The notes beneath the pieces are model-generated. The model worked only from the letters and a program-made list of their open reading frames with translations. It made no database searches and had not been told where the DNA came from. From Armatimonadota bacterium (lineage in GTDB: Bacteria; Armatimonadota; UBA10988), in contig JACRKZ010000018.1 in NCBI GenBank assembly GCA_016235455.1, positions 62,001-126,000 on the forward strand: a DNA stretch of 64,000 nt, in the 5' to 3' direction. Below are positions 16,670 to 26,213 of the stretch, piece after piece. Position numbers and translations under genes: made by a program. Numbering within the stretch: the stretch's first letter is position 1; each line of letters starts with the position of its first letter.

Positions 16670-18610
16670 ATGCGCGCAGACCATCGGCCCGATCCCGACG
16701 CCTTGCTGGCGGCGCTCTGCACCGCCGGCCGCGGCCGACTGAAGATCCTGCTCGGCGCCGCGCCCGGCGTGGGCAAGACGTTCGCCATGCTCCAGGCCGC
16801 CCACGAGCTGACCGAGCAGGGCGTGGATGTGGTGGCCGCCGTGGTGGAAACGCACGGGCGCGCCGAAACGCAGGCGCTCCTCGGCGGGCTGGAGGTGCTG
16901 CCGCGCGCGGCGGTCGACTACCACGGCGCGCGCCTGTCCGAGATGGACCTGAACGCGGTGCTGGCTCGCGCGCCGCGCGTGGCGCTGGTCGACGAACTGG
17001 CCCACACCAATGCGCCCGGCTGCCGTCACCTCAAGCGCTACCTGGACGTAGAGGAACTGCTGGCCGCCGGCATCGACGTCATCACCACGGTCAACGTGCA
17101 ACACGTTGAAAGCCTGAACGACGCCGTGGCGCAGATCACCGGCGTGCGAGTGCAGGAGACCGTGCCGGACCGGTTCTTCGCCCAGGCCGACGAACTGGAG
17201 GTCATCGACCTGCCCACCGACGACCTGCTGCGCCGTCTGGAAGAGGGCAAGGTCTACCTGCCCGACACCGCCGCGCTGGCCGCGCGGCGGTTCTTCCGGC
17301 CGGGCAACCTGACCGCGCTGCGCGAACTGGCGCTGCGCCAGGCCGCCGACCGCGTGGGCGACCAGATGCGCTCGTACATGCAGGCCCACGCCATCGACGG
17401 GCCATGGCCCACACGCGAGCTACTGCTGGTCTGTGTCAGCCCCAGCCCGCTGTCGCCGCGCCTGGTGCGCACCACCTGCCGCCTGGCCGGCGCGCGCCGT
17501 TGCCCGTGGATCGCGGTCTATGTCAAGGGCTCGCGCCACCTGCACCTGACCGAAGCCGATCGCGACCGCGTGGCGCAGACGCTGCGGTTGGCGGAGGAAC
17601 TGGGCGGCGACGCGGTCAGCATCGCCGGCGAGAATGTCGCCGATGCGGTGGCCGACTACGCGGCGCGGCACAACGTCACCGAGATCGTCGTGGGCAAGTC
17701 ACTGCGCGGCCGTTGGGCGGAGCTGATGGGCGGGTCGATCATCAACGACCTGATCCGCGCTATTGGCACGATCGACATCTATGTGGTGAACAGCGACACG
17801 CCGACGGGGGGCCGCGTGCCCGCCGCGCGGTCGGCCTCGCCGCCGGGCGCGCCAGCCCGAGCTTGGTGGGCCAGCATCGCGGCGGTGGCCGTGGCTGGGC
17901 TGGTGGGCGCCGCGCTGGGCCGCTCACTGGCCCTGCCCAACCTGTCGATGCTGTTCCTGGTGGCGGTGCTCTACAGCGCCACCACGTGGGGCCTGTGGCC
18001 CGCCATCTGCGCCGCCGTGCTCAGCCTCCTGGTGTACGACTTCTTCTTTGTCGAGCCGTTCTACCGCTTCACCGTCGCCAACCCGCAGGATGTGCTGGCG
18101 CTGTGCATCTATCTGCTCGTGGCAGTGTTCGCTAGCCGGCTCACCGCCAAGACCCGCGACCAGGCCGAGATCGCCGCGCGCCGCGAATCGCAGACGTCCG
18201 CCCTGTTGGCGCTCAGTCGCCGAGTGGCCGCCGCGGGCACGCGGGCCGAGGTGGCCGACGCCGTGGCGCGCGAGGCCGCCGACTGCTTCGGCTCGCCGGT
18301 GGCGCTGCTGCTGCCCGACGGCGCGGGCCTACGGCCAGACGCCAGTTGGCCCGCCGGCACCAGCCTGACCGACGCCGAACTGGCCGCGGCAAGCTACGCT
18401 TGGCAGCACCGCGAGCCGGCTGGCCAGGGCTCCGGCACCTTGACCGGTGTCGCCTGGTACTGCCTGCCGCTGCTGGTCGGAGACCGGTCGCTGGGCGTGC
18501 TGGCCACGCGCGTCAACGCCGGTCGACCGCTATCGCCGTCGCAACGTCGACTGCTGCAAGGCTTTGCCGACCTGGCCGGCGCGGCCATTGAGCGCGCCGG
18601 CGCGAGCTAG
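16670..18610 (+). CDS. kdpD: KdpD-type sensor lacking the histidine kinase domain
   Basis: 646 aa against about 890 for full KdpD. Order: KdpD N-terminal domain (1-215) with Walker A GAAPGVGKT (29-37) and Walker B-like VALVDELAHTNAPG; a USP domain (about 235-360) with VGKSLRGRW; four-helix DUF4118 region (about 395-500) with DFFFVEPFYRFTV; and a GAF domain to the end. No HisKA H-box or HATPase N/G boxes are present, and the frame ends cleanly just after the GAF domain (GAAIERAG). No kdpE follows. Short KdpD proteins are known in cyanobacteria, so this may be a genuine sensory or c-di-AMP-binding adaptor that works with another kinase; loss by truncation is the alternative. Its TAG overlaps the opposing beta-mannosidase stop in CTAG. 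Confidence 0.9.
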   Translation: MRADHRPDPDALLAALCTAGRGRLKILLGAAPGVGKTFAMLQAAHELTEQGVDVVAAVVETHGRAETQALLGGLEVLPRAAVDYHGARLSEMDLNAVLARAPRVALVDELAHTNAPGCRHLKRYLDVEELLAAGIDVITTVNVQHVESLNDAVAQITGVRVQETVPDRFFAQADELEVIDLPTDDLLRRLEEGKVYLPDTAALAARRFFRPGNLTALRELALRQAADRVGDQMRSYMQAHAIDGPWPTRELLLVCVSPSPLSPRLVRTTCRLAGARRCPWIAVYVKGSRHLHLTEADRDRVAQTLRLAEELGGDAVSIAGENVADAVADYAARHNVTEIVVGKSLRGRWAELMGGSIINDLIRAIGTIDIYVVNSDTPTGGRVPAARSASPPGAPARAWWASIAAVAVAGLVGAALGRSLALPNLSMLFLVAVLYSATTWGLWPAICAAVLSLLVYDFFFVEPFYRFTVANPQDVLALCIYLLVAVFASRLTAKTRDQAEIAARRESQTSALLALSRRVAAAGTRAEVADAVAREAADCFGSPVALLLPDGAGLRPDASWPAGTSLTDAELAAASYAWQHREPAGQGSGTLTGVAWYCLPLLVGDRSLGVLATRVNAGRPLSPSQRRLLQGFADLAGAAIERAGAS

Positions 18611-21096
18611 ACGAGATTACCGGTGAACAGCACCTGCGGCGGCTCGTCGGCGGTCCACGGCAGGCGATAGGCGATGCCCGGCCAGACGTCGAAGAAGTTG
18701 TCCGCCAGCGGGGTCTCGCCGTTCAAGTCCAGGCACACGCCCCACACGAAGGTGTCGCTCTCGAAGACCGCGAAGCCGTCCTCGACCTTGACAGTCAGAC
18801 CCGGCTGCGGCCAGCGGATGTCCTTGAAGTAGGGCATCAGCAGCCGGCTGCGGCTGACCAACTCACCGCCCACGCTGAGCTGGGCGAAGGCCATCGAGCC
18901 GTCCTGGTCGGGATCGCCAAACAGCCAGTCGGCCAACTGCACCGTGGCGATGCGCGTCGAGCAGAGCGGCTCCAGATCCACTGAGCGGGTGCGATCGACG
19001 ATGCGCCCGCCGTCCAGGCCCATGATGCCGAAGCGCAGATCGGCCTCAATGGGCTCGGCCGTCTCATTGACGCCGTAGACGTGCAGCGTGGACCCGTCGA
19101 TGGCCACCACCGTGGCGACGGGCGCCATGGCGCGTCGCACCGACCAGAAGGCCGGCGTGCGGCGCAAGTAGTAGTCCACCGTGGTCCACGAGCGCACCGC
19201 TGGCCAGACGTCGTTGTACATCCAGAAGATGGCGCTGGAAGTGTGCGGCATGCGGCGGTGGAAGTTCTCGATGTACTCGCGCAGGCCTTCGCCCTGCACC
19301 AGCCCGGCCCAGTAGCAGTACTCCTCCAAGCTGAGCGCGGTCGGGTCTTTGCCCACCCACTGCTTGATCATCTCGTCGGGATAGCTGTTGGGTCCCCAGT
19401 AGGCCACCGAGTTGTCATGCTGCTCCCAGGCGAACGAGCCATGCCGCTCGGCGCCCGCGGGCAGGCAGGCGCGCAGCGTCGGCAGCGCCGTCGGCCCCAG
19501 AATGCCGCCCTCGTTGGGGAAGCGGCAGGCCATCTCGCGGTACTTGCGGAAGTCGGTGTCCGCGAAGCCGACGCTCCACGGGTGTTGGTCACCCACCAGA
19601 TCGGCGTTGGGGTCCTGCAGATCGGGCGAATAGGGCGAACTCGGCTGATAGTAGCGGGTGCCATCCTCGTCGGCCAGCAACCGCGGGAGGACCAGGTGGA
19701 ACAGCGCATAGTCGGGGTAGCTGACGCCCTGCTCGTAGCCCCAGCCCCAGTTGCCCCACTCCATCTCGTTGTTGCCGCACCACACCACCAGGCTCGGGTG
19801 CCGGGCCAGCCGGCGGATCTGGTAGACCGCCTCGCGCTTGATGTCAGCCAGGAAGGCCTCATCGTTGGCCGGGTACTTGCCGCAAGCGAAGATGAACTCC
19901 TGCCAGACAAGGATGCCGCGCTCGTCGCAGATATCGTAGAAGTCGTCGTGCTCATAGAGCCCGCCGCCCCAGATGCGCAGGAAGTTAAAGTTGGACTCGA
20001 TGGCGCGGTCGACCAGGGTGGCGTAACGTTCGCGGTCGAGGCGCGCGGGAATCAGGTCGGCCGGCACGAAGTTGCCGCCCTTGGCGAAGATGCGCCGACC
20101 ATTGACCTCGAGGGTGAAGAACCGGCCGCCTTCGGGATCCTCGTCCTGATTGACGACCACGCGCCGAAAGCCGACCAGGCGCTCGTCGCTGGCCACTAAC
20201 TCGTCGTCCACGTAGACCGAGGTCCGCACGGCGTAGCGCCGCTGCTCGCCCTGGCCGATCGGCCACCACAGCTCGGGCTCGAACACGTCGAGCCGCGCCT
20301 GTAGGCGAGCCTGGCCGCCCTGCAGCCTGGTCTCGCGGCTGGCCGAGACATTCAGCTCGGGCATCTCCACCTCGACGCGCACCTGATGGTCCGTGCCCGC
20401 GGGCGCGTCGACGGCCACGCGGCCGGTGACCCAGGCCTCGCTCAGGTCGGGCGTCAGGTCGGTCAGCACCGCAAACTGATCGACTCGCACCGGGCCCCAG
20501 ATCTCCAGCGACACGTCGCCATGGATCCCCACATTGAGCAGGCGCGGTGACCAGTCCCAAGCGGCTTCGCTCTGGGTCTTGCGCAGCCAGTGCCGCTTGT
20601 GCAGCCGCACGGCCCGGCCGATGCCGTAGCCGTCCGACGGCTTGTCGCCCACATGCTGCAGGCCCGACTCAATCTCGACCACCAGCACGTTGACGCCCTC
20701 GACCAACACGCTGGTAACATCGCACACACACGGATAGAAGGCGTTGGCGTGGCGCCCGACCTCGCGCCCGTTGAGGTAGATGACCGCCGCCAGATCGAGC
20801 CCGCCGAAGCGCAGCACGGCCCGCTGCCCAGCGGCCAGAGCGGGCGCCTCGAACGCGCGGCGATAGTGCCAGCGCGTCTCCTCCACCCACCGCGCGCCGA
20901 GCACGTTCAGGCCCTCATTGGGCTCGGCCAGCAAGCCGGCGTTCATCAGGTCCAGATGCACCTCGCCCGGCACCATGGCCGGCAAGGCGCAACGAAGGTC
21001 GGCGTCGGCGGCAAACATGCGGCTGACCGGACCACCGCGCTCTCCGTCATCGAAGCGAAGATGCCATGCACCGTTAAGGTCGATAGAGGAAATCAT
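18607..21096 (-). CDS. GH2 beta-mannosidase
   Basis: 829 aa, the normal size for GH2 beta-mannosidase, and no signal peptide, so likely cytoplasmic. Sugar-binding sandwich domain first (LNGAWHLRF, VPGEVHLDLMNAGL, WHYRRAFEAP), then an immunoglobulin-like domain, then the TIM barrel with NFLRIWGGGLYEHDDFYDICDERG typical of mannosidases. Acid/base Glu444 lies in VVWCGNNEMEWGNWG and the nucleophile Glu529 in CRFPNEGG. Expected reaction: removal of beta-mannose from the non-reducing end of manno-oligosaccharides. It is expressed from its own promoter candidate at 21133-21160, with a palindrome upstream at an activator-like distance. The opposing kdpD overlaps it by 4 bp. Confidence 0.92.
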   Translation of the reverse strand: MISSIDLNGAWHLRFDDGERGGPVSRMFAADADLRCALPAMVPGEVHLDLMNAGLLAEPNEGLNVLGARWVEETRWHYRRAFEAPALAAGQRAVLRFGGLDLAAVIYLNGREVGRHANAFYPCVCDVTSVLVEGVNVLVVEIESGLQHVGDKPSDGYGIGRAVRLHKRHWLRKTQSEAAWDWSPRLLNVGIHGDVSLEIWGPVRVDQFAVLTDLTPDLSEAWVTGRVAVDAPAGTDHQVRVEVEMPELNVSASRETRLQGGQARLQARLDVFEPELWWPIGQGEQRRYAVRTSVYVDDELVASDERLVGFRRVVVNQDEDPEGGRFFTLEVNGRRIFAKGGNFVPADLIPARLDRERYATLVDRAIESNFNFLRIWGGGLYEHDDFYDICDERGILVWQEFIFACGKYPANDEAFLADIKREAVYQIRRLARHPSLVVWCGNNEMEWGNWGWGYEQGVSYPDYALFHLVLPRLLADEDGTRYYQPSSPYSPDLQDPNADLVGDQHPWSVGFADTDFRKYREMACRFPNEGGILGPTALPTLRACLPAGAERHGSFAWEQHDNSVAYWGPNSYPDEMIKQWVGKDPTALSLEEYCYWAGLVQGEGLREYIENFHRRMPHTSSAIFWMYNDVWPAVRSWTTVDYYLRRTPAFWSVRRAMAPVATVVAIDGSTLHVYGVNETAEPIEADLRFGIMGLDGGRIVDRTRSVDLEPLCSTRIATVQLADWLFGDPDQDGSMAFAQLSVGGELVSRSRLLMPYFKDIRWPQPGLTVKVEDGFAVFESDTFVWGVCLDLNGETPLADNFFDVWPGIAYRLPWTADEPPQVLFTGNLV

Positions 21097-21132
21097 CCAC
21101 TGATCTCGATTCGTGGGTCAGTTCACTTGGCC

Positions 21133-21160
21133 AGCATAGCATCGGCGGGCGCTCTGTGAA
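21133..21160 (-). promoter_or_regulatory. Promoter candidate for beta-mannosidase
   Basis: Minus strand: TTCACA (21160 to 21155; 5/6 to consensus), 16-bp spacer, TATGCT (21138 to 21133; 4/6). Predicted transcription start near 21126, about 30 nt before the ATG at 21096. Confidence 0.45.
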
Positions 21161-21178
21161 TGGGCCGTTTGGTCGTCC

Positions 21179-21196
21179 TGTGACACCTGCGTCACA
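21179..21196. promoter_or_regulatory. Perfect palindrome TGTGAC-N6-GTCACA, Crp/Fnr-like operator candidate
   Basis: TGTGAC (21179-21184) and GTCACA (21191-21196) are separated by ACCTGC. Its centre at 21187.5 lies about 61.5 bp upstream of the predicted start for the beta-mannosidase, the class I position used by CRP. Spacing between TGTGA and TCACA is 8, not the 6 of E. coli CRP, so the binding protein may be another Crp/Fnr member. Confidence 0.4.
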
Positions 21197-21422
21197 TGGC
21201 CGACCGCGCCTGCTTCGGCTGTGGTCCGGCCTCGACCCATTGGGCGCGTGGCACGCTCGTTCGCCACAGGCCCGGCGGGTGGCCGGCACAACGCCGTGAC
21301 ATATGACACAGATCCGCGAGAAGGGCAAGGAGTGACTCCAGGCCCGAGCCGAGTCGAAGCAACCGCGGCGGCCGAGGCGCCCCACGGGCGACATGGTACG
21401 CTCGCGGTTGGAGGCACACCCC

Positions 21423-22616
21423 ATGCCGCATCATCCTGACCGCCGAGACTTCGTCGCGGGCATCGCCGCTGTCCCCCTGGCGGCGCGGGCGCAGACGGTG
21501 GACGCGCCACGCCGGGCGGTCATCATCGGCCACACCGGTCGCGGCGACTGGGGCCACGGCCTGGACCGCATCTTTGAGGGCCGCGCTGGGCTGCGGCTCT
21601 GTGCGGTGGCCGACGCCGACCCGGCCGGCCGCGAGCGCGCTCGCCAGCGCACCGGGGCCGAACGCGCCTATGCCGACTACCGCGAGATGCTGCGCGCCGA
21701 ACGGCCCGACCTGGTGTGCGTGGCGCCGCGCTGCGCCGACCAGCACGCCGCGATGTTGCTGGCCGCGCTGGAGGCCGGTGCTCATGTGTTCTGCGAGAAG
21801 CCCCTGGTGCGTTCGCCCGACGAGGCCGATGCCGTCCTGGCCGCCGCCCGAGCGCGGCAGCGGCGCATCGCGGTCGCCCACCAGATGCGCGTGCACCCAG
21901 CGGTAACGGCCCTGCACGCCGCGTTCGCGCGCGGCGAGTTCGGCGAGCTCGTGACCCTCACGGGCTGGGGCAAGCAGGACCAACGGGCCGGCGGCGAGGA
22001 CCTGATGGTGCTGGGCGTGCATGTCTTCGACCTGATGCGACTGTTCGCCGGCGACCCGCTGTGGTGCACGGCCAGCGTGCTGGCTGGCGGCCGGGCCATC
22101 ACACAGCGTGATGCGCGGCTCACCAAGGACGACGTCGGCCTGGTCGCGGGTGATGAGGTCGAGGCGCAGTTCGCCTTCGCCGGCGGCGTGTGGGGCACGT
22201 TCACCAGCCGGGCCAGGCTGCGTGACCAGTCCGGCTGGTGGGGCCTCGAGCTGGTCGGTAGCCGGGGACGCGCGCGCATCCTGGCCGACATCCCACCGCG
22301 CGTGCGCGTGCTGTCCACCACCGGCTGGCAGGCGACACCGCGCGTGGACCAGTGGCAGCTGCCACCGGGCACCACCGACGAGCCGGCCGACGCTGGTGCC
22401 TTCGCACGGGCCAATGCGCGCGTGGTCGATGATTGGCTGGCCGCCATCGACCAGAACCGCGAGCCGGCCTGCTCCGGCGCGGCCGGCGCCCGAGCCGTGG
22501 AAATGGTCGCCGCCGTCTATCGCGCCGCGCTCACCGAACGTCGCGTCGCGCTCCCGCCGGCCGAACGCGGCCATCCGTTACGCCCAGATGAACCAAACGC
22601 TCAACTTGGCCGATGA
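21423..22616 (+). CDS. Gfo/Idh/MocA family oxidoreductase with Tat-like N-terminus
   Basis: 397 aa from ATG 21423, chosen because GGAGG lies 9 bases upstream (an in-frame ATG at 21393 has none). The N-terminus PDRRDFVAGIAAVPLAARA has a twin-arginine motif and a short hydrophobic stretch, suggesting export of the folded, cofactor-loaded protein. The Rossmann domain follows (AVIIGHTGRGDWGHG, with an atypical glycine pattern), then VFCEKPL, the EKP motif of the family, and the GxxH block GVHVFDLMRLF. Such enzymes oxidise, dehydrate or rearrange sugars using NAD(P). The substrate is unknown. It is transcribed away from the beta-mannosidase gene. Confidence 0.8.
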   Translation: MPHHPDRRDFVAGIAAVPLAARAQTVDAPRRAVIIGHTGRGDWGHGLDRIFEGRAGLRLCAVADADPAGRERARQRTGAERAYADYREMLRAERPDLVCVAPRCADQHAAMLLAALEAGAHVFCEKPLVRSPDEADAVLAAARARQRRIAVAHQMRVHPAVTALHAAFARGEFGELVTLTGWGKQDQRAGGEDLMVLGVHVFDLMRLFAGDPLWCTASVLAGGRAITQRDARLTKDDVGLVAGDEVEAQFAFAGGVWGTFTSRARLRDQSGWWGLELVGSRGRARILADIPPRVRVLSTTGWQATPRVDQWQLPPGTTDEPADAGAFARANARVVDDWLAAIDQNREPACSGAAGARAVEMVAAVYRAALTERRVALPPAERGHPLRPDEPNAQLGR

Positions 22617-22695
22617 CACGTTTGCTGAGCGCGCTGATACTGGCTGACAGGTCACATGGTCACCAGTTCCAGACGCCAGAGCGAGAACAGACGGC

Positions 22696-25600
22696 ATGAC
22701 TCGGTCGCAGCGTAGGTGGGGCATCTGGGCAGTCTTCGGCTCGGCGATCTTCCTGAACATGGTCGCGGCGGCGCACCTGCATTGGTCGCCCGGCGGCGTC
22801 AATCTGTCGTGGCCCGCCGCAGCGCTGAGCGCGGCTATGATGCTTCTTCTGGGTCACCGGCTGTGGGCCTCGGCGCGGATCGAACGCCAGGACGCTGAAC
22901 TGCGCTGGTTCTACGAGAACCAGTTGGTCGGACAGGGCGGCACGGTGGGTGAGGACTACCTGTGGGCCCTGACCCAGCACACCGCCTCCTGCTTCGGCGC
23001 CGACTATGTCGTGGTTAGCGAGCTGCAGCCGGACGGCCGAACGCTGCGCACGGCGGCGGCCTGGGCCAAGGGAGGAGCGGCGCCAGCCGCGACCTATACG
23101 CTGGCCAACACGCCCTGCGAGCAGGTGCTCGCCAATGGCCTATGCGTCTACCCCACCGGTGTGCGGGAGACCTTCGCGGCCGCGCCGTTGCTGGCAGAGC
23201 TCGGCGTTGACTCCTTCATCGGCGTGCCGATCCTGGGCGATAGCAGCCAGCCGTTGGGCGTGCTCACCATCATGCACACGGCGCCGCTGCCGCCGCTCAC
23301 CGGCCACATGGTCGCCCTGCTCGGCATATTCGCCTCGCGCGTGGCCGCGGAGATGCAGCAACTGCGCGCCGAGCGCGCGCTGCGGGCCAGCCAGCAGCTG
23401 TACCACGACCTGGTGGAGCAAGCCAGCGCCATCATCGTCCGCTGGGTGCCGGACGGCCGGTTGACGTTCGCCAACAACTTCGCCCTGCGCTTCTTCGGCT
23501 ACGAGGCAGAGGAACTGCTCGGGCAGCCGCTGATCGGCACGATCATCCCGCCCGTCGATGAGGCCGGCACTGACCTGGAGCGCATGCTCGACGCCATCGC
23601 CGTCGACCCCGAGCGCTACGCCACCAACCAGAACGAGAACATGCGCCGCGACGGCACGCGTGTCTGGGTCGCCTGGAGCAACGTGGCGGTCTACGACGAG
23701 GACGGCGACATCATCGAGTTCGTCTCGGTCGGCTTCGACATGACCGCGCTGCGACAGGCCGAAGCCGAGGTGCGCGCCAACGCCGAGCGCGTGCGGGCCA
23801 CGCTGGACATGTCGCCGTTCGGCGCGATCGTGTTCGAACTCGATGGCGACGACAACCTGCGCGTGGTTGGCTACAGCCGCGCGGCGTCGCAGATCCTGGG
23901 TGCCGACCTGTCAGCGATGCGCGGTCTGACCCTGGAGGAGGCCTTCCCGCCACTGGCGGCCACCGACATTCCGGCGATCGGGCGGCGCCTGGCCAGCGAA
24001 GGTGGCACCTGGGTCGACCCGCAAGTGCCCTACGCGCACGGCAACGTGGCCGGCAGCTACCAGTGCTACGCCTATCAGACCGAGCCGCGGCACGTGGCGG
24101 TCATGTTCCACGAGACCTCCGAGCGCGACCTGATCCAGGCCAAGCTGTACCGCCGCAACCGTGAGGTCAACCTGCTCAACCGGATCATCTCCACCTCGAG
24201 CGCGGAGATGGACCCGTCGGCCGTGCTGCGCCTGGCCTGTGAGGAACTCGCCGACGTCCTCGACATGCCTTACGCGGCGGCCGCCATTGTCGATGAGCGC
24301 GAGCTGAACCTGCAGTTCCTCGCCGACTGCCGACCCGCGGGCGAGCCCTCGCTCGTCCGCCGCCTCCTGCCGCTGGCGGACATACCGACCCTGGCTGCGG
24401 CATGGTCGCGCGGCGAGCCCCTGTGCGCCTGGAACGCTGGGCAGATGGCGGCCACCATGGACCCGGCCGTGCTGGCGCTGCGTAGCGCCGAATGCTGTGT
24501 CGCGCTGCCGCTCATGGTCGAAGGCGAGGCCGTGGGCTGCCTGTTCCTCCTCGACATCGCGCCGCGCGAGCTGCCCGACGACGACATGGCGTTGGCCTGG
24601 GGCGTCGCTCAGCAACTCGCCTCGGCGCTGGCGCGCAGCCGACTGACCGCCTCGCGCCGCCACCTCGCCGTGGCCATCGAGCAGACCCCCGACAGCATCG
24701 TGGTCACCGACCCGCAGGGCTACATCCAGTACGTGAATCCGTCCTTCGAGACCATCACGGGCTACGGCGCGGCCGAGGTCATCGGCCGCTCCACGCGCAT
24801 CCTCAAGAGCGGGCTGCACGATGAGTCACACTACCAGCATCTGTGGCAGACCATCACCGCCGGACGGGTGTGGGAAGGCCGACTGATCAACCGCAAGCGC
24901 GACGGCAACACCTTCACCGAGAGCGCGGTGATCGCCCCGGTGCGGGACGAGACCGGAGCCATCATCAACTACATCGCGGTCAAGCGCGACATGACCGACG
25001 AACTCGAGCGCGAGGAGCACTACCGCCAGGCGCAGAAGATGGAGAGCATCGGCCGGCTGGCGGGGGGCATTGCGCACGACTTCAACAACATCCTCACGGC
25101 GATGATCGGCCATGCGGAATCGGCGGACGAGATGCTCGGCGCACGGCACCCAGCCCGCGAGGAGATCGCCGGCGTGCTCGCCGCCAGCCAGCGTGCGGCC
25201 AGTCTCACGCGCCAGCTGCTGGCCTTCGCGCGCCGACAGGTGGTGCAGCCCGTGGTCTTCGATCTGGGCGGCATGGCCAGCGGCCTGTCCAACATGCTGC
25301 GCCGGCTCATTGGCGAGGACATCGACCTGCGTGTGGCCGCATCCCCGGATGAGCTGCCCGTGCTGGCCGATGCCGGGCAGATGGAGCAGGTGCTGGTGAA
25401 CCTGACGGTGAACGCGCGCGATGCCATGCCCAACGGCGGCAGCCTGGTGGTGCGCGCCAGCCGTGATGGCGACAGCGCCCGGCTCAGCGTGACCGATACC
25501 GGAACCGGCATCCCCGCGCACGTCCTGCCACGCATCTTCGACCCGTTCTTCACCACCAAGCCCGAGGGCCAAGGCACCGGCCTGGGCCTGGCCACCTGCT

Positions 25601-26103
25601 ACGGTATCGTGCAGCAGGCCGGCGGCGAGATCACCTGCGACAGCGAGATCGGCCGCGGCACCACCTTCACCATCCGGCTGCCACTGGCCAACGGCGCCAC
25701 GGCCGAAGCCCAAGGCGATGATGTCGAGCCCAGTCGCGGGACGGAGACCGTGCTGATGGTGGAGGACGAGCAATCGGTCCGCACCATCGCCAGCCGGCTC
25801 CTGCAGGGTCTCGGCTACACGGTCATCGAGGCCGCTTCCGGCATGGAGGCGCTCGATCTGGCGAGCCGCTACGAGGGGCCCATCCATCTGCTCATCTCCG
25901 ACATGGTCATGCCCGAGATGAACGGCCTGGCCCTGGCCAACGCGCTGGCCGAGAAGCGGCCCGACACCAAGCTGCTGCTGATCACCGGCTACATCGGCGA
26001 CCAGGCCTTCCAGGACGCCGAGGCCTTCGCCGCGCGGCCGCACTTGCATAAGCCGTTCACGCGCGGCGAACTGGCGGAGAAGATCCGCGACGTGCTGGAC
26101 TGA
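22696..26103 (+). CDS. Hybrid sensor histidine kinase with GAF and PAS domains and a receiver domain
   Basis: 1135 aa. Two N-terminal membrane helices (residues 8-28 and 37-55) with a very short outside loop, so sensing is probably in the cytoplasm. Then GAF (75-220), PAS (235-350), a divergent PAS (365-475), GAF (490-645), PAS (655-770, with [16 protein letters not shown] and a PAC end), HisKA with phosphorylated His794 in [11 protein letters not shown], HATPase (VNARDAM, DTGTGI, GTGLGL), and a receiver domain with Asp1069 in LLISDMVMP. The HDFNN box is typical of kinases whose final output is a separate regulator. No partner regulator lies next to it; the flanking genes are a sugar oxidoreductase and an unknown gene. 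Confidence 0.93.
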   Translation: MTRSQRRWGIWAVFGSAIFLNMVAAAHLHWSPGGVNLSWPAAALSAAMMLLLGHRLWASARIERQDAELRWFYENQLVGQGGTVGEDYLWALTQHTASCFGADYVVVSELQPDGRTLRTAAAWAKGGAAPAATYTLANTPCEQVLANGLCVYPTGVRETFAAAPLLAELGVDSFIGVPILGDSSQPLGVLTIMHTAPLPPLTGHMVALLGIFASRVAAEMQQLRAERALRASQQLYHDLVEQASAIIVRWVPDGRLTFANNFALRFFGYEAEELLGQPLIGTIIPPVDEAGTDLERMLDAIAVDPERYATNQNENMRRDGTRVWVAWSNVAVYDEDGDIIEFVSVGFDMTALRQAEAEVRANAERVRATLDMSPFGAIVFELDGDDNLRVVGYSRAASQILGADLSAMRGLTLEEAFPPLAATDIPAIGRRLASEGGTWVDPQVPYAHGNVAGSYQCYAYQTEPRHVAVMFHETSERDLIQAKLYRRNREVNLLNRIISTSSAEMDPSAVLRLACEELADVLDMPYAAAAIVDERELNLQFLADCRPAGEPSLVRRLLPLADIPTLAAAWSRGEPLCAWNAGQMAATMDPAVLALRSAECCVALPLMVEGEAVGCLFLLDIAPRELPDDDMALAWGVAQQLASALARSRLTASRRHLAVAIEQTPDSIVVTDPQGYIQYVNPSFETITGYGAAEVIGRSTRILKSGLHDESHYQHLWQTITAGRVWEGRLINRKRDGNTFTESAVIAPVRDETGAIINYIAVKRDMTDELEREEHYRQAQKMESIGRLAGGIAHDFNNILTAMIGHAESADEMLGARHPAREEIAGVLAASQRAASLTRQLLAFARRQVVQPVVFDLGGMASGLSNMLRRLIGEDIDLRVAASPDELPVLADAGQMEQVLVNLTVNARDAMPNGGSLVVRASRDGDSARLSVTDTGTGIPAHVLPRIFDPFFTTKPEGQGTGLGLATCYGIVQQAGGEITCDSEIGRGTTFTIRLPLANGATAEAQGDDVEPSRGTETVLMVEDEQSVRTIASRLLQGLGYTVIEAASGMEALDLASRYEGPIHLLISDMVMPEMNGLALANALAEKRPDTKLLLITGYIGDQAFQDAEAFAARPHLHKPFTRGELAEKIRDVLD

Positions 26104-26140
26104 GACCAGGCACGCCGGCGGCCGGGCGCGGTCAACCGGC

Positions 26141-26178
26141 TCAAGGGACCCCCACGCCGCTGCGCAAGGGCCCCTTGA
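26141..26178. terminator. Hairpin between convergent genes, possible bidirectional terminator
   Basis: TCAAGGGACCC (26141-26151) and GGGCCCCTTGA (26168-26178) pair with one mismatch around a 16-nt loop, midway between the kinase stop (26103) and the opposing stop at 26214. No T-tract. Confidence 0.45.
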
Positions 26179-26213
26179 ACGTGGCCGCCGCCGGCCAGCC
26201 GCGGTCTCGGCGG

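Larger units (their letters stand above)
21097..21422. other. Divergent intergenic region between beta-mannosidase and oxidoreductase genes
   Basis: 326 bp without a gene. It holds the minus-strand promoter and operator described separately, plus a near-palindrome GTGACATATGACAC at 21296-21309 on the side of the oxidoreductase gene, which shares the GTGAC half-site of the operator. Confidence 0.5.

Noticed and set aside
22696..26103. Hybrid sensor kinase as the missing kinase of KdpD
   Set aside because: It has its own sensor domains and receiver, lies 4 kb away behind unrelated genes, and lacks any KdpD feature.
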